From: Gaiellasilicea sp035575835
GTDB lineage: Bacteria > Actinomycetota > Thermoleophilia > Gaiellales > Gaiellaceae
Assembly (NCBI GenBank): GCA_035575835.1
Contig: DATLXM010000077.1
Location: 1 to 56,188 of the forward strand
DNA: 56,188 nucleotides
Direction of reading: 5' to 3'
Part shown: in pieces, positions 34,499-43,109 of the stretch
How positions within the stretch are numbered: position 1 is the stretch's first letter
Layout of the letters: the number at the start of each line of letters is the position of its first letter
Position numbers and translations under genes: made by a program
Notes under the pieces: model-generated
Told to the model about the DNA's origin: nothing
The model's database searches: none
The model's input: only the letters and a program-made list of their open reading frames with translations

Positions 34499-36036
34499 TC
34501 GTCGTCCCCGTTGTCGTCAGCGTCGTCATCGTCGTCGCGCTTGTTCTTGTCGTCGGGCCCGACCAGCATCAAAAGCTGACCGTCCTCGACCGTGTTCGGC
34601 TTCGGCATCGTCGTCGGCGGGTGCGCCTGGACGTCGAAGATCCAGGTGTCGTTGCCGAAGAGCTTCGCCGTGTCGATGATCCCGCTCGTCTCCCAGACCC
34701 CCGGGGTGACCGGGATCCGGTCGCGGCCCGGCGGGTTGAGCTCGACGATCCGGAGCCTCGACGCGACGTCGACGCCGTTCTTGTCGAGGTCGAAGCGCCA
34801 GATCGAGCCGTCGCGATTCTTGCTCGTCATCACCTGCCGGCTCGTCGTCGTGCCGTCCTCCTGGATCATCAGGTAGTCGCGGCTCGCATCGATGTTGTCC
34901 GGGCTGATCGCAACGTCACCGCCGGCGGCGATGATCAGGTCGGCGTTGTACTCGATCTCCAGCTTCGCCGGGCCGGTCGAGTCGTTCCCGCTCAGTCCGA
35001 GCGAGTAGAGGCGGCCGAGCTGGTTGCCCTCCCCCTCACCGGTCGTGACGAAGAAGTACTCGTCGCTCTCGCTCGGGTTGAAGGCGCCGTCCTCGGGCCG
35101 GGCGAAGATCATCGCGTTGACCGCGTCGCTTTTGGCCTCGAGCGCGACGTCGTTCAGGGCGGAGACATTCCCGAGCGAGACCCACTCGCCCGTGAGCGAA
35201 CCGCTGAGGAACGTCGCCTCGCTGTTCCGCGCCGGGTCCTTCGAGCGGAACACGTAGAGGTTGCCGCCCACGAGCCCGTTGCGCTCGAGGACGCTCGCGC
35301 CCTTGCTCCGATCCTTGACGCCGACGTACATGTAGAGCTGGCTGTTGTTCTCGGCCGGATTCTGGCTCCGGGGTCCGTCCTCCATGCTCATGATCACCGT
35401 GTACTTGCCGGTGTTCGACTGTACGAGCGCGTTCTCCCACGCGAAGTGACCGAGCGCCGGGAGTCCGTGCGCCTCGTTGTCGAAGACCGCGACGGCGAGG
35501 CCGCCCTTGCCGTCGAACGTCTGAGCGCCGCTCGACTCCTCGTTCGCGAAGCCCTCGGCCGCACCTGCCAGAGAGCCCGAGGGGAAGCGGGCAAACGACG
35601 GCGTGGCGTTGGCGACGGTCGGAGCCGGGCCCACGAGCACGTCGTCGAGGTAGACGGTGTCGTAGGCGCGCTCGCCGGAGAGCACCTTGCCCTTCTTGTC
35701 GAGCGTCAGCTTCGAGACGATCGGTCCCCGGTTCAGCGGCTCGCCGAGCACCGGCTCGGAGAGAACGTTGTGGCGGAGCTCGTGACTCATGAAGACGATC
35801 GACTTACTTCCCTTGCCCTTGGTGGCCCTGAGTCCGTCCGGGATCCCGACCATCTGGTACTGCTTGGCCCCGTTGCTCGACTCGGGAACGGTGTCCCCGA
35901 CCGAGAGCAGGCGCTGGGTGTAGTAGTCGCCGTCCACGCCCACCGCGTACGGCTTGATGATTGCGATCCCCGCGACTGCCGCGCTCGCGGCAACGAGCGT
36001 GACGACGGCCGCAATACCGATCAGCTTGCGATTCAT
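34495..36036 (-). CDS. PhoX-like / DUF839 exported protein
   Basis: A 513-residue protein from ATG 36036, with a very strong AGGAGGAGAGG ribosome-binding stretch. The N-terminus MNRKLIGIAAVVTLVAASAA is a signal peptide. Core motifs GIPDGLRA, FMSHELRHN, GFANEES, TGEGEGNQLGRLYSL and PDNIDASRDYLMIQEDGTTTSR fit the DUF839 beta-propeller relatives of the calcium-dependent phosphatase PhoX. The C-terminus is a striking Asp-rich tail (DDKNKRDDDDDADDNGDDD) that may bind Ca2+. Enzymatic activity unproven. Confidence 0.8.
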   Translation of the reverse strand: MNRKLIGIAAVVTLVAASAAVAGIAIIKPYAVGVDGDYYTQRLLSVGDTVPESSNGAKQYQMVGIPDGLRATKGKGSKSIVFMSHELRHNVLSEPVLGEPLNRGPIVSKLTLDKKGKVLSGERAYDTVYLDDVLVGPAPTVANATPSFARFPSGSLAGAAEGFANEESSGAQTFDGKGGLAVAVFDNEAHGLPALGHFAWENALVQSNTGKYTVIMSMEDGPRSQNPAENNSQLYMYVGVKDRSKGASVLERNGLVGGNLYVFRSKDPARNSEATFLSGSLTGEWVSLGNVSALNDVALEAKSDAVNAMIFARPEDGAFNPSESDEYFFVTTGEGEGNQLGRLYSLGLSGNDSTGPAKLEIEYNADLIIAAGGDVAISPDNIDASRDYLMIQEDGTTTSRQVMTSKNRDGSIWRFDLDKNGVDVASRLRIVELNPPGRDRIPVTPGVWETSGIIDTAKLFGNDTWIFDVQAHPPTTMPKPNTVEDGQLLMLVGPDDKNKRDDDDDADDNGDDD

Positions 36037-36163
36037 TTCCCCTCTCCTCCTCCTAGTTTTGTCGTGCGCGGGCATCCTGTCCCGCGCCTTCGAAGCGGTG
36101 GTCATCGGGGTGGTGAAGCCGGTGTCTCGATCTGGTGGAGGGGCGATCCGGCAGAGTGGCGCC

Positions 36164-37159
36164 GTGCGGATCCTGCTCGTCTCGCAGATGTATCCCGGCC
36201 CGACGGCCCCGGACTTCGGCGTCTTCGTCGCAGACCTCGAGCGCGAGCTCGTCTCCTTCGGGCACGAGCTCGAGCGCGCGGTGCTCGACTCGCGCGGCGG
36301 CCGCTTCAGGCACTTCCAGCTCGCGGTCGCGACCGCACGAGCCGCGCAACGCTTCCGGCCGGACGTCGTCTACGCGCACTTCCTCGTCCCGGCGGGGCTG
36401 TGGGGGGCGCTCCTCGGCCGGGCACCGCTCGTCGTCACCGCCCATGGCCAGGACGTCGCGAACATCGGCCGGATCCCAGGAGTTCGCGCCGCGACGAGGC
36501 TCGTCGTCCGGCGTGCGAGCGCCGTCGTCGCCGTCTCCGACTATCTCCGGCGGCTCCTGGAAGACCGCGTCCCCGGCGGTCGTGGCAAGACCGAGGTGGT
36601 CGACTGCGGAGTCGACCTCGAGCGCTTCCGCCTGCTCGAGCGCGCGGAGGGCGAGCACCCCGCGTTCCTCTGTGTCGGCTCACTCACCGAGCGGAAGAAC
36701 GTGCTCCGGCTCGCCCGGGCCTTCGAGCGGCTCGGCGAGGGGACGCTCACCTTCGTCGGCGACGGACCGCTTCGCGGCGAGCTGGAAGGACGGCCGGGGA
36801 TCCGGCTCGCGGGATCCGTCCCGCACCAGCAGGTTCCGGAGTACCTCGCGGCCGCCGACGTCCTCTGCCAGCCCTCGCTCGTCGAGCCGTTCGGCCAGTC
36901 GACCCTGGAGGCCCTCGCCTGCGCGCGCACGGTCGTCGCGACCAGGGTCGGCGGACCGCCCGAATTCGTGCCCGAGGGTGCCGGCCTGCTCGTCGACCCG
37001 GAGGACGAGGACGCCCTCGTGGAGGCGCTTCGAGCCGCGGCCGCGCTCCCGACCCCGAATCCCGCAGCCCGGGCGGCAGCCGAGGCGCACGGCCTCGCTA
37101 CGCAGGCTCGCCGGATCGAGGCTCTGCTCGAGCGAGCCGCTCGAGGTCGGCCAGCCTGA
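36164..37159 (+). CDS. Glycosyltransferase family 4
   Basis: A 331-residue GT-B retaining glycosyltransferase from GTG 36164. The N-terminal VRILLVSQMYPGPTAPDFGVFVADL and TAHGQDVANI are acceptor-side marks. The donor side has CVGSLTERKNVLRLARAF, FVGDGPLRGELE and the E-x7-E motif in EPFGQSTLEALAC. It probably builds cell-surface glycolipid or polysaccharide. Its end overlaps the convergent small gene by 62 bp. Confidence 0.88.
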   Translation: MRILLVSQMYPGPTAPDFGVFVADLERELVSFGHELERAVLDSRGGRFRHFQLAVATARAAQRFRPDVVYAHFLVPAGLWGALLGRAPLVVTAHGQDVANIGRIPGVRAATRLVVRRASAVVAVSDYLRRLLEDRVPGGRGKTEVVDCGVDLERFRLLERAEGEHPAFLCVGSLTERKNVLRLARAFERLGEGTLTFVGDGPLRGELEGRPGIRLAGSVPHQQVPEYLAAADVLCQPSLVEPFGQSTLEALACARTVVATRVGGPPEFVPEGAGLLVDPEDEDALVEALRAAAALPTPNPAARAAAEAHGLATQARRIEALLERAARGRPA

Positions 37160-37325
37160 TCTCGACGAGCGGCCGGACGGACTCCTCGAGGCCGGCCTCG
37201 CGCGCGACCGCGAGCGCCTGCTCGTAGCTCTCGCGCGCCTTTCCGGCCGCGCCGCCCTGCTTCAGCCGGTTGTCGCCCGTGACGAGCAGCTTCTGGATCT
37301 TCGCGCGGGCCTCCTCGTCGCTCAT
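37098..37325 (-). CDS. Small TPR-like hypothetical protein
   Basis: A 75-residue helical protein (MSDEEARAKIQKLLVTGDNRL, ARESYEQALAVAREAGLEESVRPLVEIRLADLERL). The A-x-x-x-Y-x-x-A-L-x-x-A spacing resembles one tetratricopeptide repeat. The 62-bp overlap with the glycosyltransferase end lowers confidence, but the sequence is convincing and the start is well placed 41 bp from the divergent receiver gene. Confidence 0.6.
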   Translation of the reverse strand: MSDEEARAKIQKLLVTGDNRLKQGGAAGKARESYEQALAVAREAGLEESVRPLVEIRLADLERLARAEPRSGEPA

Positions 37326-37366
37326 CGCCGTAGCCTAACGAGCCGGATTCGCGTTGAATTGCTGGA

Positions 37367-37762
37367 ATGGCCGCTCGCCGCCGCGAAGAAGCTCCGGTCC
37401 GCGTTCTGATCGCTGACGATCATCGTCTCTTCGCGGAGGCCCTCGAGGCGATCCTCGACGGCGAGCGCGAGCTGGACGTGGTTGGCCGCGCCGCCGACGG
37501 CCGGGAGGCGATCGAGCTCGCACGCAGCCTCGAGCCCGACGTCGTGCTCCTCGACATCAGCATGCCCGTGGTCGACGGCTTCGAGGCCGCGGCCGCGATC
37601 GCGAAGCTGCCCCACCGCCCCGCCGTCCTGATGCTGACCGGCTCGAACTCCGCCCAGGACGTGGACAAGGCGCGCCGCGCGGGAGCCAACGGCTACGTCA
37701 CGAAGGATGCGATCGCCGCCCGGCTCGTCGACGCGATCCTCGAGGCCGCCCGATCGAACTGA
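37367..37762 (+). CDS. Receiver-only response regulator
   Basis: A 131-residue single receiver domain. Acidic pocket RVLIADDHR, phospho-acceptor Asp63 in VVLLDISMP, the Thr in LMLTGS and the Lys in YVTKDA are all present. No output domain follows, so it works by protein contact or as a phosphate relay. No kinase gene is adjacent. Confidence 0.9.
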   Translation: MAARRREEAPVRVLIADDHRLFAEALEAILDGERELDVVGRAADGREAIELARSLEPDVVLLDISMPVVDGFEAAAAIAKLPHRPAVLMLTGSNSAQDVDKARRAGANGYVTKDAIAARLVDAILEAARSN

Positions 37763-37817
37763 CCGGATTGCCTGATCTGGGCCGCCCGATCCGGGCCGCT
37801 GCTACCCTTTTCCGGCA

Positions 37818-38039
37818 ATGATCCAGGTCGCAGCCGTCTTCCACGTCCTCATCTCCGTCGCGCTCCTCACGTTGATCCTGATGCACTCGGGTCGCGACGC
37901 GGGCATGGGCGGAATGGGCTTCACTCCCGCCTCGCAGGGTGGAACCCACATCGTGGAACGGAACCTGACCCGGTTGACCGTGGTCGTGGCGACGGTGTTC
38001 TTCCTCAACACGATCCTGCTCTACCGGCTCCTCGCGTAG
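37818..38039 (+). CDS. secG: Preprotein translocase subunit SecG
   Basis: A 73-residue membrane protein with two helices (AAVFHVLISVALLTLILMH and LTVVVATVFFLNTILLYRLL) joined by a Gly-rich loop GRDAGMGGMGFTPASQGGTHIVERN, the SecG hallmark. It helps the SecYEG channel. It lies 22 bp before a tRNA-Leu gene, as often found in actinobacteria. Confidence 0.93.
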   Translation: MIQVAAVFHVLISVALLTLILMHSGRDAGMGGMGFTPASQGGTHIVERNLTRLTVVVATVFFLNTILLYRLLA

Positions 38040-38061
38040 AGCGACTACACTGCACCACCCC

Positions 38062-38145
<84 letters not shown>

Positions 38146-38153
38146 TGCGGGAA

Positions 38154-38181
38154 CGAAGGCGGGCCCCCGGGCCCGCCTTCG
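38154..38181 (+). terminator. Terminator hairpin after tRNA-Leu
   Basis: A perfect 13-bp stem (CGAAGGCGGGCCC with GGGCCCGCCTTCG) and a very small loop, followed by TCGTTCCTT. It lies 8 bp after the tRNA and separates it from lexA. Confidence 0.8.
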
Positions 38182-38223
38182 TCGTTCCTTGACGCCGTCC
38201 GGAAGGATCTCTAGCCTGTGAAG

Positions 38224-38237
38224 CGAACACACGTTCG
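38224..38237 (+). promoter_or_regulatory. LexA box (SOS operator)
   Basis: CGAACACACGTTCG fits the Gram-positive/actinobacterial SOS box CGAAC-N4-GTTCG. It is 36 bp upstream of the lexA start, so lexA is probably autoregulated. Confidence 0.88.
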
Positions 38238-38273
38238 ACGAGCTTCCCCGCGACCGAGGAGACGAACACCGAG

Positions 38274-38906
38274 ATGAGCGCGCTGACCGCACGCCAACAG
38301 GAGATCTGGGGCTTCCTGGTCGAGTACGTCGACCAGCACGGCTACCCGCCGACCGTGCGCGAGATCGGCGAGGCCGTCGGGCTCGCGTCTCCCTCGACCG
38401 TACATGCGCACCTCGCGAACCTCGAGCGCGCAGGACTGCTCAAGCGAGATCCGACGAAGCCTCGGGCGCTCGACCTCGTCGGCCACCGGCGCGAGTCCCG
38501 CGCCGAGGAGCGCGAGCCGGAGCTGCCGAAGCTGCCCCTGTTGGGCCAGATCGCAGCCGGTAGCCCTCTGCTCGCCGAGGAGAACATCGAGGACACGCTC
38601 GCCGTGCCGGAGCCGCTCGGGCGCAGGGCCGACTTCCTGCTTCGGGTCAAGGGCGAGTCGATGATCAACGCCGGGATCCTCGACGGCGACATCATCGTCG
38701 TCCAGCGCGCGCAGGACGCCCGCGACGGGGAGATCGTGGTCGCGCTCGTCGGCGAAGACGAGTTCGCGGACGAGGCGACCGTGAAGACCTTCTACCGCGA
38801 CGGCGATCGAATCCGGCTGCAGCCGGAGAACGACGCGCTCGAGCCGATCTACGCCGACTTCGTCCAGATCCTGGGCAAGGTCACCGGAGTCTTCAGGACG
38901 CTCTGA
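38274..38906 (+). CDS. lexA: LexA repressor
   Basis: A 210-residue SOS repressor. The N-terminal winged helix (LTARQQEIWGFLVEYVDQHGYPPTVREIGEAVGLASPSTVHAHL) binds the SOS box. The self-cleavage site Ala95-Gly96 is in GQIAAGSPL. The catalytic Ser129 is in GESM and Lys171 in ATVKTFYR. Start ATG 38274. Its TGA overlaps the ATG of the following zinc-ribbon gene. Confidence 0.97.
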   Translation: MSALTARQQEIWGFLVEYVDQHGYPPTVREIGEAVGLASPSTVHAHLANLERAGLLKRDPTKPRALDLVGHRRESRAEEREPELPKLPLLGQIAAGSPLLAEENIEDTLAVPEPLGRRADFLLRVKGESMINAGILDGDIIVVQRAQDARDGEIVVALVGEDEFADEATVKTFYRDGDRIRLQPENDALEPIYADFVQILGKVTGVFRTL

Positions 38907-39093
38907 TGACAGTCTCCTTCCTCAACCGCAACCTCGACCAGGAGCTCGCCGCGATCGCGCGTGGGGCGAGCCTCGAGTGCCTCGTCTGCGGTGAGTTCCT
39001 GCTCCGGCGACCGGTCGCCCACGCGTGCCTCGAATGCGGGACGCTGCTCTGCGACGGCCTCGAAGTGCCGCAGAGCGAGCTAGCATTCGTGGC

Positions 39094-39106
<13 letters not shown>
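38906..39106 (+). CDS. Small zinc-ribbon protein
   Basis: A 66-residue protein translated in overlap with lexA (TGATG). Two CxxC pairs (CLVCGEF and CLECGTLLC) indicate a zinc ribbon. The last four codons and the stop overlap the 5' end of the RNase P RNA by 13 bp. Function unknown; likely co-induced with lexA. Confidence 0.75.
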
Positions 39107-39456
<350 letters not shown>

Positions 39457-39460
39457 TACC

Positions 39461-39486
39461 GAGAAGCCCCGGCAACGGGGCTTCTC
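39461..39486 (+). terminator. Terminator of RNase P RNA
   Basis: A perfect 10-bp stem (GAGAAGCCCC with GGGGCTTCTC) and a 6-base loop, followed by CATTCTGT. It begins 4 bp after the RNA. Confidence 0.85.
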
Positions 39487-39549
39487 CATTCTGTGAGGAT
39501 TCCGTTCGGGAAGGTTGACAGGAGGGGCGGCGACGGCGACCGTCGGTCC

Positions 39550-40011
39550 ATGAGGGTTCTCGCCGCCACAGCGCTCGCAGCGCTCGCCGGAGCCGGCGTC
39601 GCCGGCGCGATCGAATACCCGGCTGCCTACGGGATCGCACAACAGGGCACGTTCAAGGTCGTCGCCTCCGTTCTGCTCGCGGAGCGCGGGGGCGAGATGA
39701 AGGGCGTCTGGCTGGACATGCGCCAGAACTGCCGCGCCGCCAGGACGCTGAAGGTCGATCTCTCGATCGACCTCGTCGACGCGGCTGCGAAGACGACGAG
39801 AGCGACTCGAGCCCGCCGCGGAATCGTTGCGAACTGCGCCGAGGGCGGCCCCAACTTCGGCTTCGACCTCGCCCCGAAGGCCTACGGTATGGGCTGCGCG
39901 AGCGGCCGTTGGAAGCCCGGTCGCTACTCGATGACGACGAGGGTGACGGAGCTCCGGAGCGGTCTCGTCGCCCAGGCGAGCCTGTACCGCCAGGTCACGC
40001 GCCGCTGCTGA
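39550..40011 (+). CDS. Secreted hypothetical protein
   Basis: A 153-residue protein from ATG 39550. The signal peptide is MRVLAATALAALAGAGVAGA. The mature part (IEYPAAYGIAQQGTFKVVASVLLAERGG, then CRAARTLKVDLSIDLVDAA) is beta-rich with four Cys, which could form two disulfides. I do not recognise a family. Stops 3 bp before the convergent kinase gene. Confidence 0.68.
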   Translation: MRVLAATALAALAGAGVAGAIEYPAAYGIAQQGTFKVVASVLLAERGGEMKGVWLDMRQNCRAARTLKVDLSIDLVDAAAKTTRATRARRGIVANCAEGGPNFGFDLAPKAYGMGCASGRWKPGRYSMTTRVTELRSGLVAQASLYRQVTRRC

Positions 40012-40014
40012 CCC

Positions 40015-41394
40015 TCAGGCGCGAAGGGTGACTTCGACCGCGGTGCCGAGCCCGGGCCGTGAGCGGAGCGAGAAGCCACCGTCGATCGTGGCGGCGCGGC
40101 GGCGCATGTTCTTCATCCCCTGGCCGGCGGCCACCTCCTCGCCGTCGAAGCCGACGCCGTCGTCGCGAACTCGGACAACCCGGCGACCCGCCCGCTCGCC
40201 GATCCAGACCTCGGCCCGGCGCGCTCCCGCGTGCTTGCGAACATTCGCGAGTCCTTCCTGGACGATGCGGAAGATCTCGATCTGCTCGTCCGGGGCGAGG
40301 AGCATCTCGCGCTCGATCTCCATGTCGACCTCGAGCTCGCCGTCGGCGGTGAGGAATTCGACGTAACGGCGGAGCGCCGCGTCGAATGGCGCATTCCCGC
40401 TCGCCGACGAGAGCGCGAGCACTGCGAAGCGCGCCTCCTGCTGGGCAGCCGCGGCCGCCTCCTTCAGCTTCGGCAGCGTGGTCTCGGGCGGCGAGCCCGA
40501 CTCGAGCATGCTCACGTGCGTGGAGATCGCGAAGAGGTACTGGGCGAGGCCGTCGTGGATCTCGCGCGCGACGCGGGCGCGCTCCTCTGCGACCGCCCGC
40601 CCGAACTCGGCGAAGCTGATCGCCCGCCACACGCCGACCAGCAGGAGCCCGTAGGAGAGCACGCGCAAGAAGTCGCCCTGGGAGACGAAGTCGCTCGATA
40701 GCTCGGGCGTGAGCACGTAGTGCAGCTCGGCGAAGAGGGTCAGAGTGGCTCCGAGCGCGAGCCAGCTGTCGAGATCCTCGTTGTGATTCCGGTAACGGAC
40801 GGCGAAGCCGAGGACTGCGAGGAGCGCGAGCAGGGCGAGGATCGAGAGCGTCGCCGTCAGCTCGAGCGGCCGGCCATCACCCGAGCTCAGCAGCGTCAGC
40901 GAGGCCCCGATCCCGCGGAGTGGCAGCCAGAGCGCGACGAGCGCCCCGACGATGATCGCGATCCCGACGAGGAGCGCCCGGCCCCGCGCCGCCACGCGGC
41001 GGCCGGAGACGATCAGGGCGAGCGCGATCAGGGTCGCCGCGAGCACGCGCGAGCCGAGCGCCGCCCACGCCTCCGCCGGCCCCTGCGGGTCGCCACCGAG
41101 GACTGGCGCCACCGAGAACGCGAGCGTGCCCACACCGGCGACGAAGAAGCCCGCGGCAAGGAGCAGATCGAGCAGCCGGCCCTCGACCGAGAAGCGGACG
41201 CCGGCGAGAATCGCGACGATCGTCGCCGCGAGCACGACCGCCGTGTCCAGCACGAGTCGCCCTTCTGGCAGCTCGTACGTGCTGCGGAGCGCCGGGTTCG
41301 TGAGGAATAGCGCGGTCGCGGATCCGAGCAGCGCGACGAGCAGCAGCTCGCCGACCACCCAGGACTCCCACGTCTCTCTCGCGGTTCGTTGCAC
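40015..41394 (-). CDS. Sensor histidine kinase, NarL/HisKA_3 type
   Basis: A 459-residue membrane kinase. The N-terminal 250 residues hold about seven to eight transmembrane helices (LLLVALLGSATALFL, LVLDTAVVLAATIVAILAG and others). The dimerisation/phosphorylation helix has REIHDGLAQYLFAISTHV with His280. The ATPase has the N box EGLANVRKHA and G boxes DDGVGF and GQGMKNMRRRA. Divergently paired with the response regulator at 41439. The start GTG 41394 is tight to its purine-rich leader and may be misplaced by a few codons. Confidence 0.92.
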   Translation of the reverse strand: MQRTARETWESWVVGELLLVALLGSATALFLTNPALRSTYELPEGRLVLDTAVVLAATIVAILAGVRFSVEGRLLDLLLAAGFFVAGVGTLAFSVAPVLGGDPQGPAEAWAALGSRVLAATLIALALIVSGRRVAARGRALLVGIAIIVGALVALWLPLRGIGASLTLLSSGDGRPLELTATLSILALLALLAVLGFAVRYRNHNEDLDSWLALGATLTLFAELHYVLTPELSSDFVSQGDFLRVLSYGLLLVGVWRAISFAEFGRAVAEERARVAREIHDGLAQYLFAISTHVSMLESGSPPETTLPKLKEAAAAAQQEARFAVLALSSASGNAPFDAALRRYVEFLTADGELEVDMEIEREMLLAPDEQIEIFRIVQEGLANVRKHAGARRAEVWIGERAGRRVVRVRDDGVGFDGEEVAAGQGMKNMRRRAATIDGGFSLRSRPGLGTAVEVTLRA

Positions 41395-41396
41395 CT

Positions 41397-41434
41397 CCCC
41401 CTAATCGGCAGGCACGCCCGTGCCGATGAGGGGG
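41397..41434. promoter_or_regulatory. Dyad between divergent kinase and regulator genes
   Basis: ATCGGCA and TGCCGAT form a 7-bp inverted repeat spaced by 10 bases. The outer CCCCCT/AGGGGG symmetry is explained by the two Shine-Dalgarno sites facing apart. The inner dyad may be the binding site of the LuxR-type regulator. Confidence 0.45.
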
Positions 41435-41438
41435 AACG

Positions 41439-42083
41439 ATGGCAGAGCGAATTCTTGTCGTAGACGACCACCCGCTCACCCGGGACGCGCTGGCTGCCCT
41501 GCTCGCGCAGGGCGGTTTCGACGTCGTCGGCGAGGCTGCCGACGGTGCGGAGGCACTCGAGCTCGCCCGCGAGCTCCAACCCGACCTCGTCCTCCTCGAT
41601 CTCTCGATGCCCGGGCTCGACGGGCTCACGGCCCTGCCCAGGCTCCGTGTCGCCGCACCCGAATGCGAGGTCGTCGTCCTGACGGCCTCCGGGACCGAGG
41701 AGAACCTCCTCGCCGCGATCCGCGGCGGCGCGGCGGGCTACCTGCTGAAGAGCGAGCCCCCGGAGCGGATCGTGGAGTTCCTCCGCGGCGTCGCGAACGG
41801 CGAGGCCGCGCTCTCGGGCGAAGTGGCGCGGCGGCTCCTCGATCAGGTGCGCGCCGGTGGGCGCGTCGGCGGCGGCGTTCCCGACTACATCGCGAGGTCT
41901 CTCTCGGCCCGCGAAGTCGAGGTCTTGCTCCTGCTCGACGAGCACCTCTCGACGGACGACATCGCGCAGCGCCTGTACATCTCGGAGCACACCGTCCGCT
42001 CGCACGTGAAGAGCATGCTGCGGAAGCTCGGTGTCTCCTCGCGGCGCGAAGCGCTCGAGCAGCTCTCGCTCGCTCGCGCCTAG
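41439..42083 (+). CDS. NarL/FixJ-family response regulator
   Basis: A 214-residue regulator. Receiver: VVDDHP, phospho-Asp54 in LVLLDLSMP, LTASG and LLKSEPP. Output: LuxR helix-turn-helix (LSAREVEVLLLLDEHLSTDDIAQRLYISEHTVRSHVKSMLRKLGV). ATG 41439 follows an AGGGGG site. Partner of the divergent kinase. Confidence 0.94.
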   Translation: MAERILVVDDHPLTRDALAALLAQGGFDVVGEAADGAEALELARELQPDLVLLDLSMPGLDGLTALPRLRVAAPECEVVVLTASGTEENLLAAIRGGAAGYLLKSEPPERIVEFLRGVANGEAALSGEVARRLLDQVRAGGRVGGGVPDYIARSLSAREVEVLLLLDEHLSTDDIAQRLYISEHTVRSHVKSMLRKLGVSSRREALEQLSLARA

Positions 42084-42102
42084 ATCCCCCACCGTGGGGG
42101 AT
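42084..42102. repeat. Perfect 9-bp inverted repeat after the response regulator
   Basis: ATCCCCCAC and GTGGGGGAT are separated by one base, directly after the stop codon. It is too tight for a normal RNA hairpin loop and looks more like a protein-binding dyad. Confidence 0.4.
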
Positions 42103-42201
42103 ACGGTTCACGTAGGCGGGGCGATGAGCCGGAGCCCGATACCGCCGACAATCTGGTCAAGCGATCCTCCGAGGGAGCGCGTGGCGATTTCAGAGAGTGG
42201 C

Positions 42202-42225
42202 AGCGGCCGGCGAAAGCCGGCCGCT
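42202..42225. terminator. Bidirectional terminator hairpin with GAAA tetraloop
   Basis: AGCGGCCGGC-GAAA-GCCGGCCGCT, a perfect 10-bp stem with a GNRA loop, between two convergent genes (stops at 42083 and 42234). The 150-bp gap holds nothing else. Confidence 0.75.
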
Positions 42226-42233
42226 TCGTGTCC

Positions 42234-43109
42234 TCAGCCGCCGAAGCCACGATGCGCCACGTCCACGAGGCGGGGCAGCGTGGAGAGGTTGTAGCCGCCT
42301 TCCAGCACTGCAGCGCAGCGCGGGGCAAGGCGAGCGCACGCGCCGGCGAGCTCGCTGAACGCCGCGTCCGTCAGATCCAGGCCGCCGAGTGGATCGGCTT
42401 CGTGAGCGTCGAAGCCCGCCGAGACGAGGACGAGGTCGGGGCCGAAGGACTCGACCGCCGGCACGACGCGATCGGCGAAGGTGGCGAGGTACTCGGCGTC
42501 GCCCGTCCCGGCTGCAAGCTGGACGTTGAGCGTCGTGGCGTCGCTCGTCCCGGGGCCGCCCGTGCCCGGATAGAACGGCCACTGGTGCAGCGAGACGAAG
42601 AAGACGCTGTCGTCGCCCCGGAAGATCGCCTCGGTCCCGTTTCCGTGGTGGACGTCGAAGTCGATGATCGCGACGCGCGGCAGGCCGAGCTCGGCCTGGG
42701 CGTAGCGCGCCGCGACGGCGATGTTGTTGAGGAGGCAGAACCCCATCGCCCGATCCGCGAGCGCGTGGTGGCCCGGTGGGCGAACGAGGGCGAAGCCGCC
42801 TCGGTCGACGGCCTCGAGCGCGATTCCGGCAGCGAGGGTCGCAGCCTCCCACGACGTCTCCGAGGCGATCGTGTCCGTGTCGAAGAGGAGCGGCGCGTCG
42901 ATCGTGCGCAGGAACGCAAGAAGCTCGGCGGTGTGGACGCGGCCGAGTTGCTCGTCGCTCGCCCGCCGCTCGACGGTCTCGCCGGCGAGCTCGAGCAGCC
43001 GTGCCTGCCGCTCCGGGTGCTCGCCGGTCGGGTGCAGGCGAGCGAGCGCAGGATTCGTCAGGCGATCGACAGCAGCTCCATCCGGTCGGCGAGCCGGCCG
43101 AGGCCCCAT
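42234..43109 (-). CDS. Histone deacetylase-family (acetoin-utilisation-like) deacetylase
   Basis: About 291 residues. GEHPERQARL near the N-terminus, RPPGHHA, the metal-binding IDFDVHHGNGT and SAGFDAHEADPLGG, and LEGGYNL are the class II HDAC/AcuC signatures. All catalytic His and Asp residues are seen. Likely substrates are acetyl-lysine proteins or acetylpolyamines. Start uncertain: ATG 43109 overlaps the upstream exonuclease by 52 bp; a later non-ATG start is possible. Confidence 0.9.
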   Translation of the reverse strand: MGPRPARRPDGAAVDRLTNPALARLHPTGEHPERQARLLELAGETVERRASDEQLGRVHTAELLAFLRTIDAPLLFDTDTIASETSWEAATLAAGIALEAVDRGGFALVRPPGHHALADRAMGFCLLNNIAVAARYAQAELGLPRVAIIDFDVHHGNGTEAIFRGDDSVFFVSLHQWPFYPGTGGPGTSDATTLNVQLAAGTGDAEYLATFADRVVPAVESFGPDLVLVSAGFDAHEADPLGGLDLTDAAFSELAGACARLAPRCAAVLEGGYNLSTLPRLVDVAHRGFGG

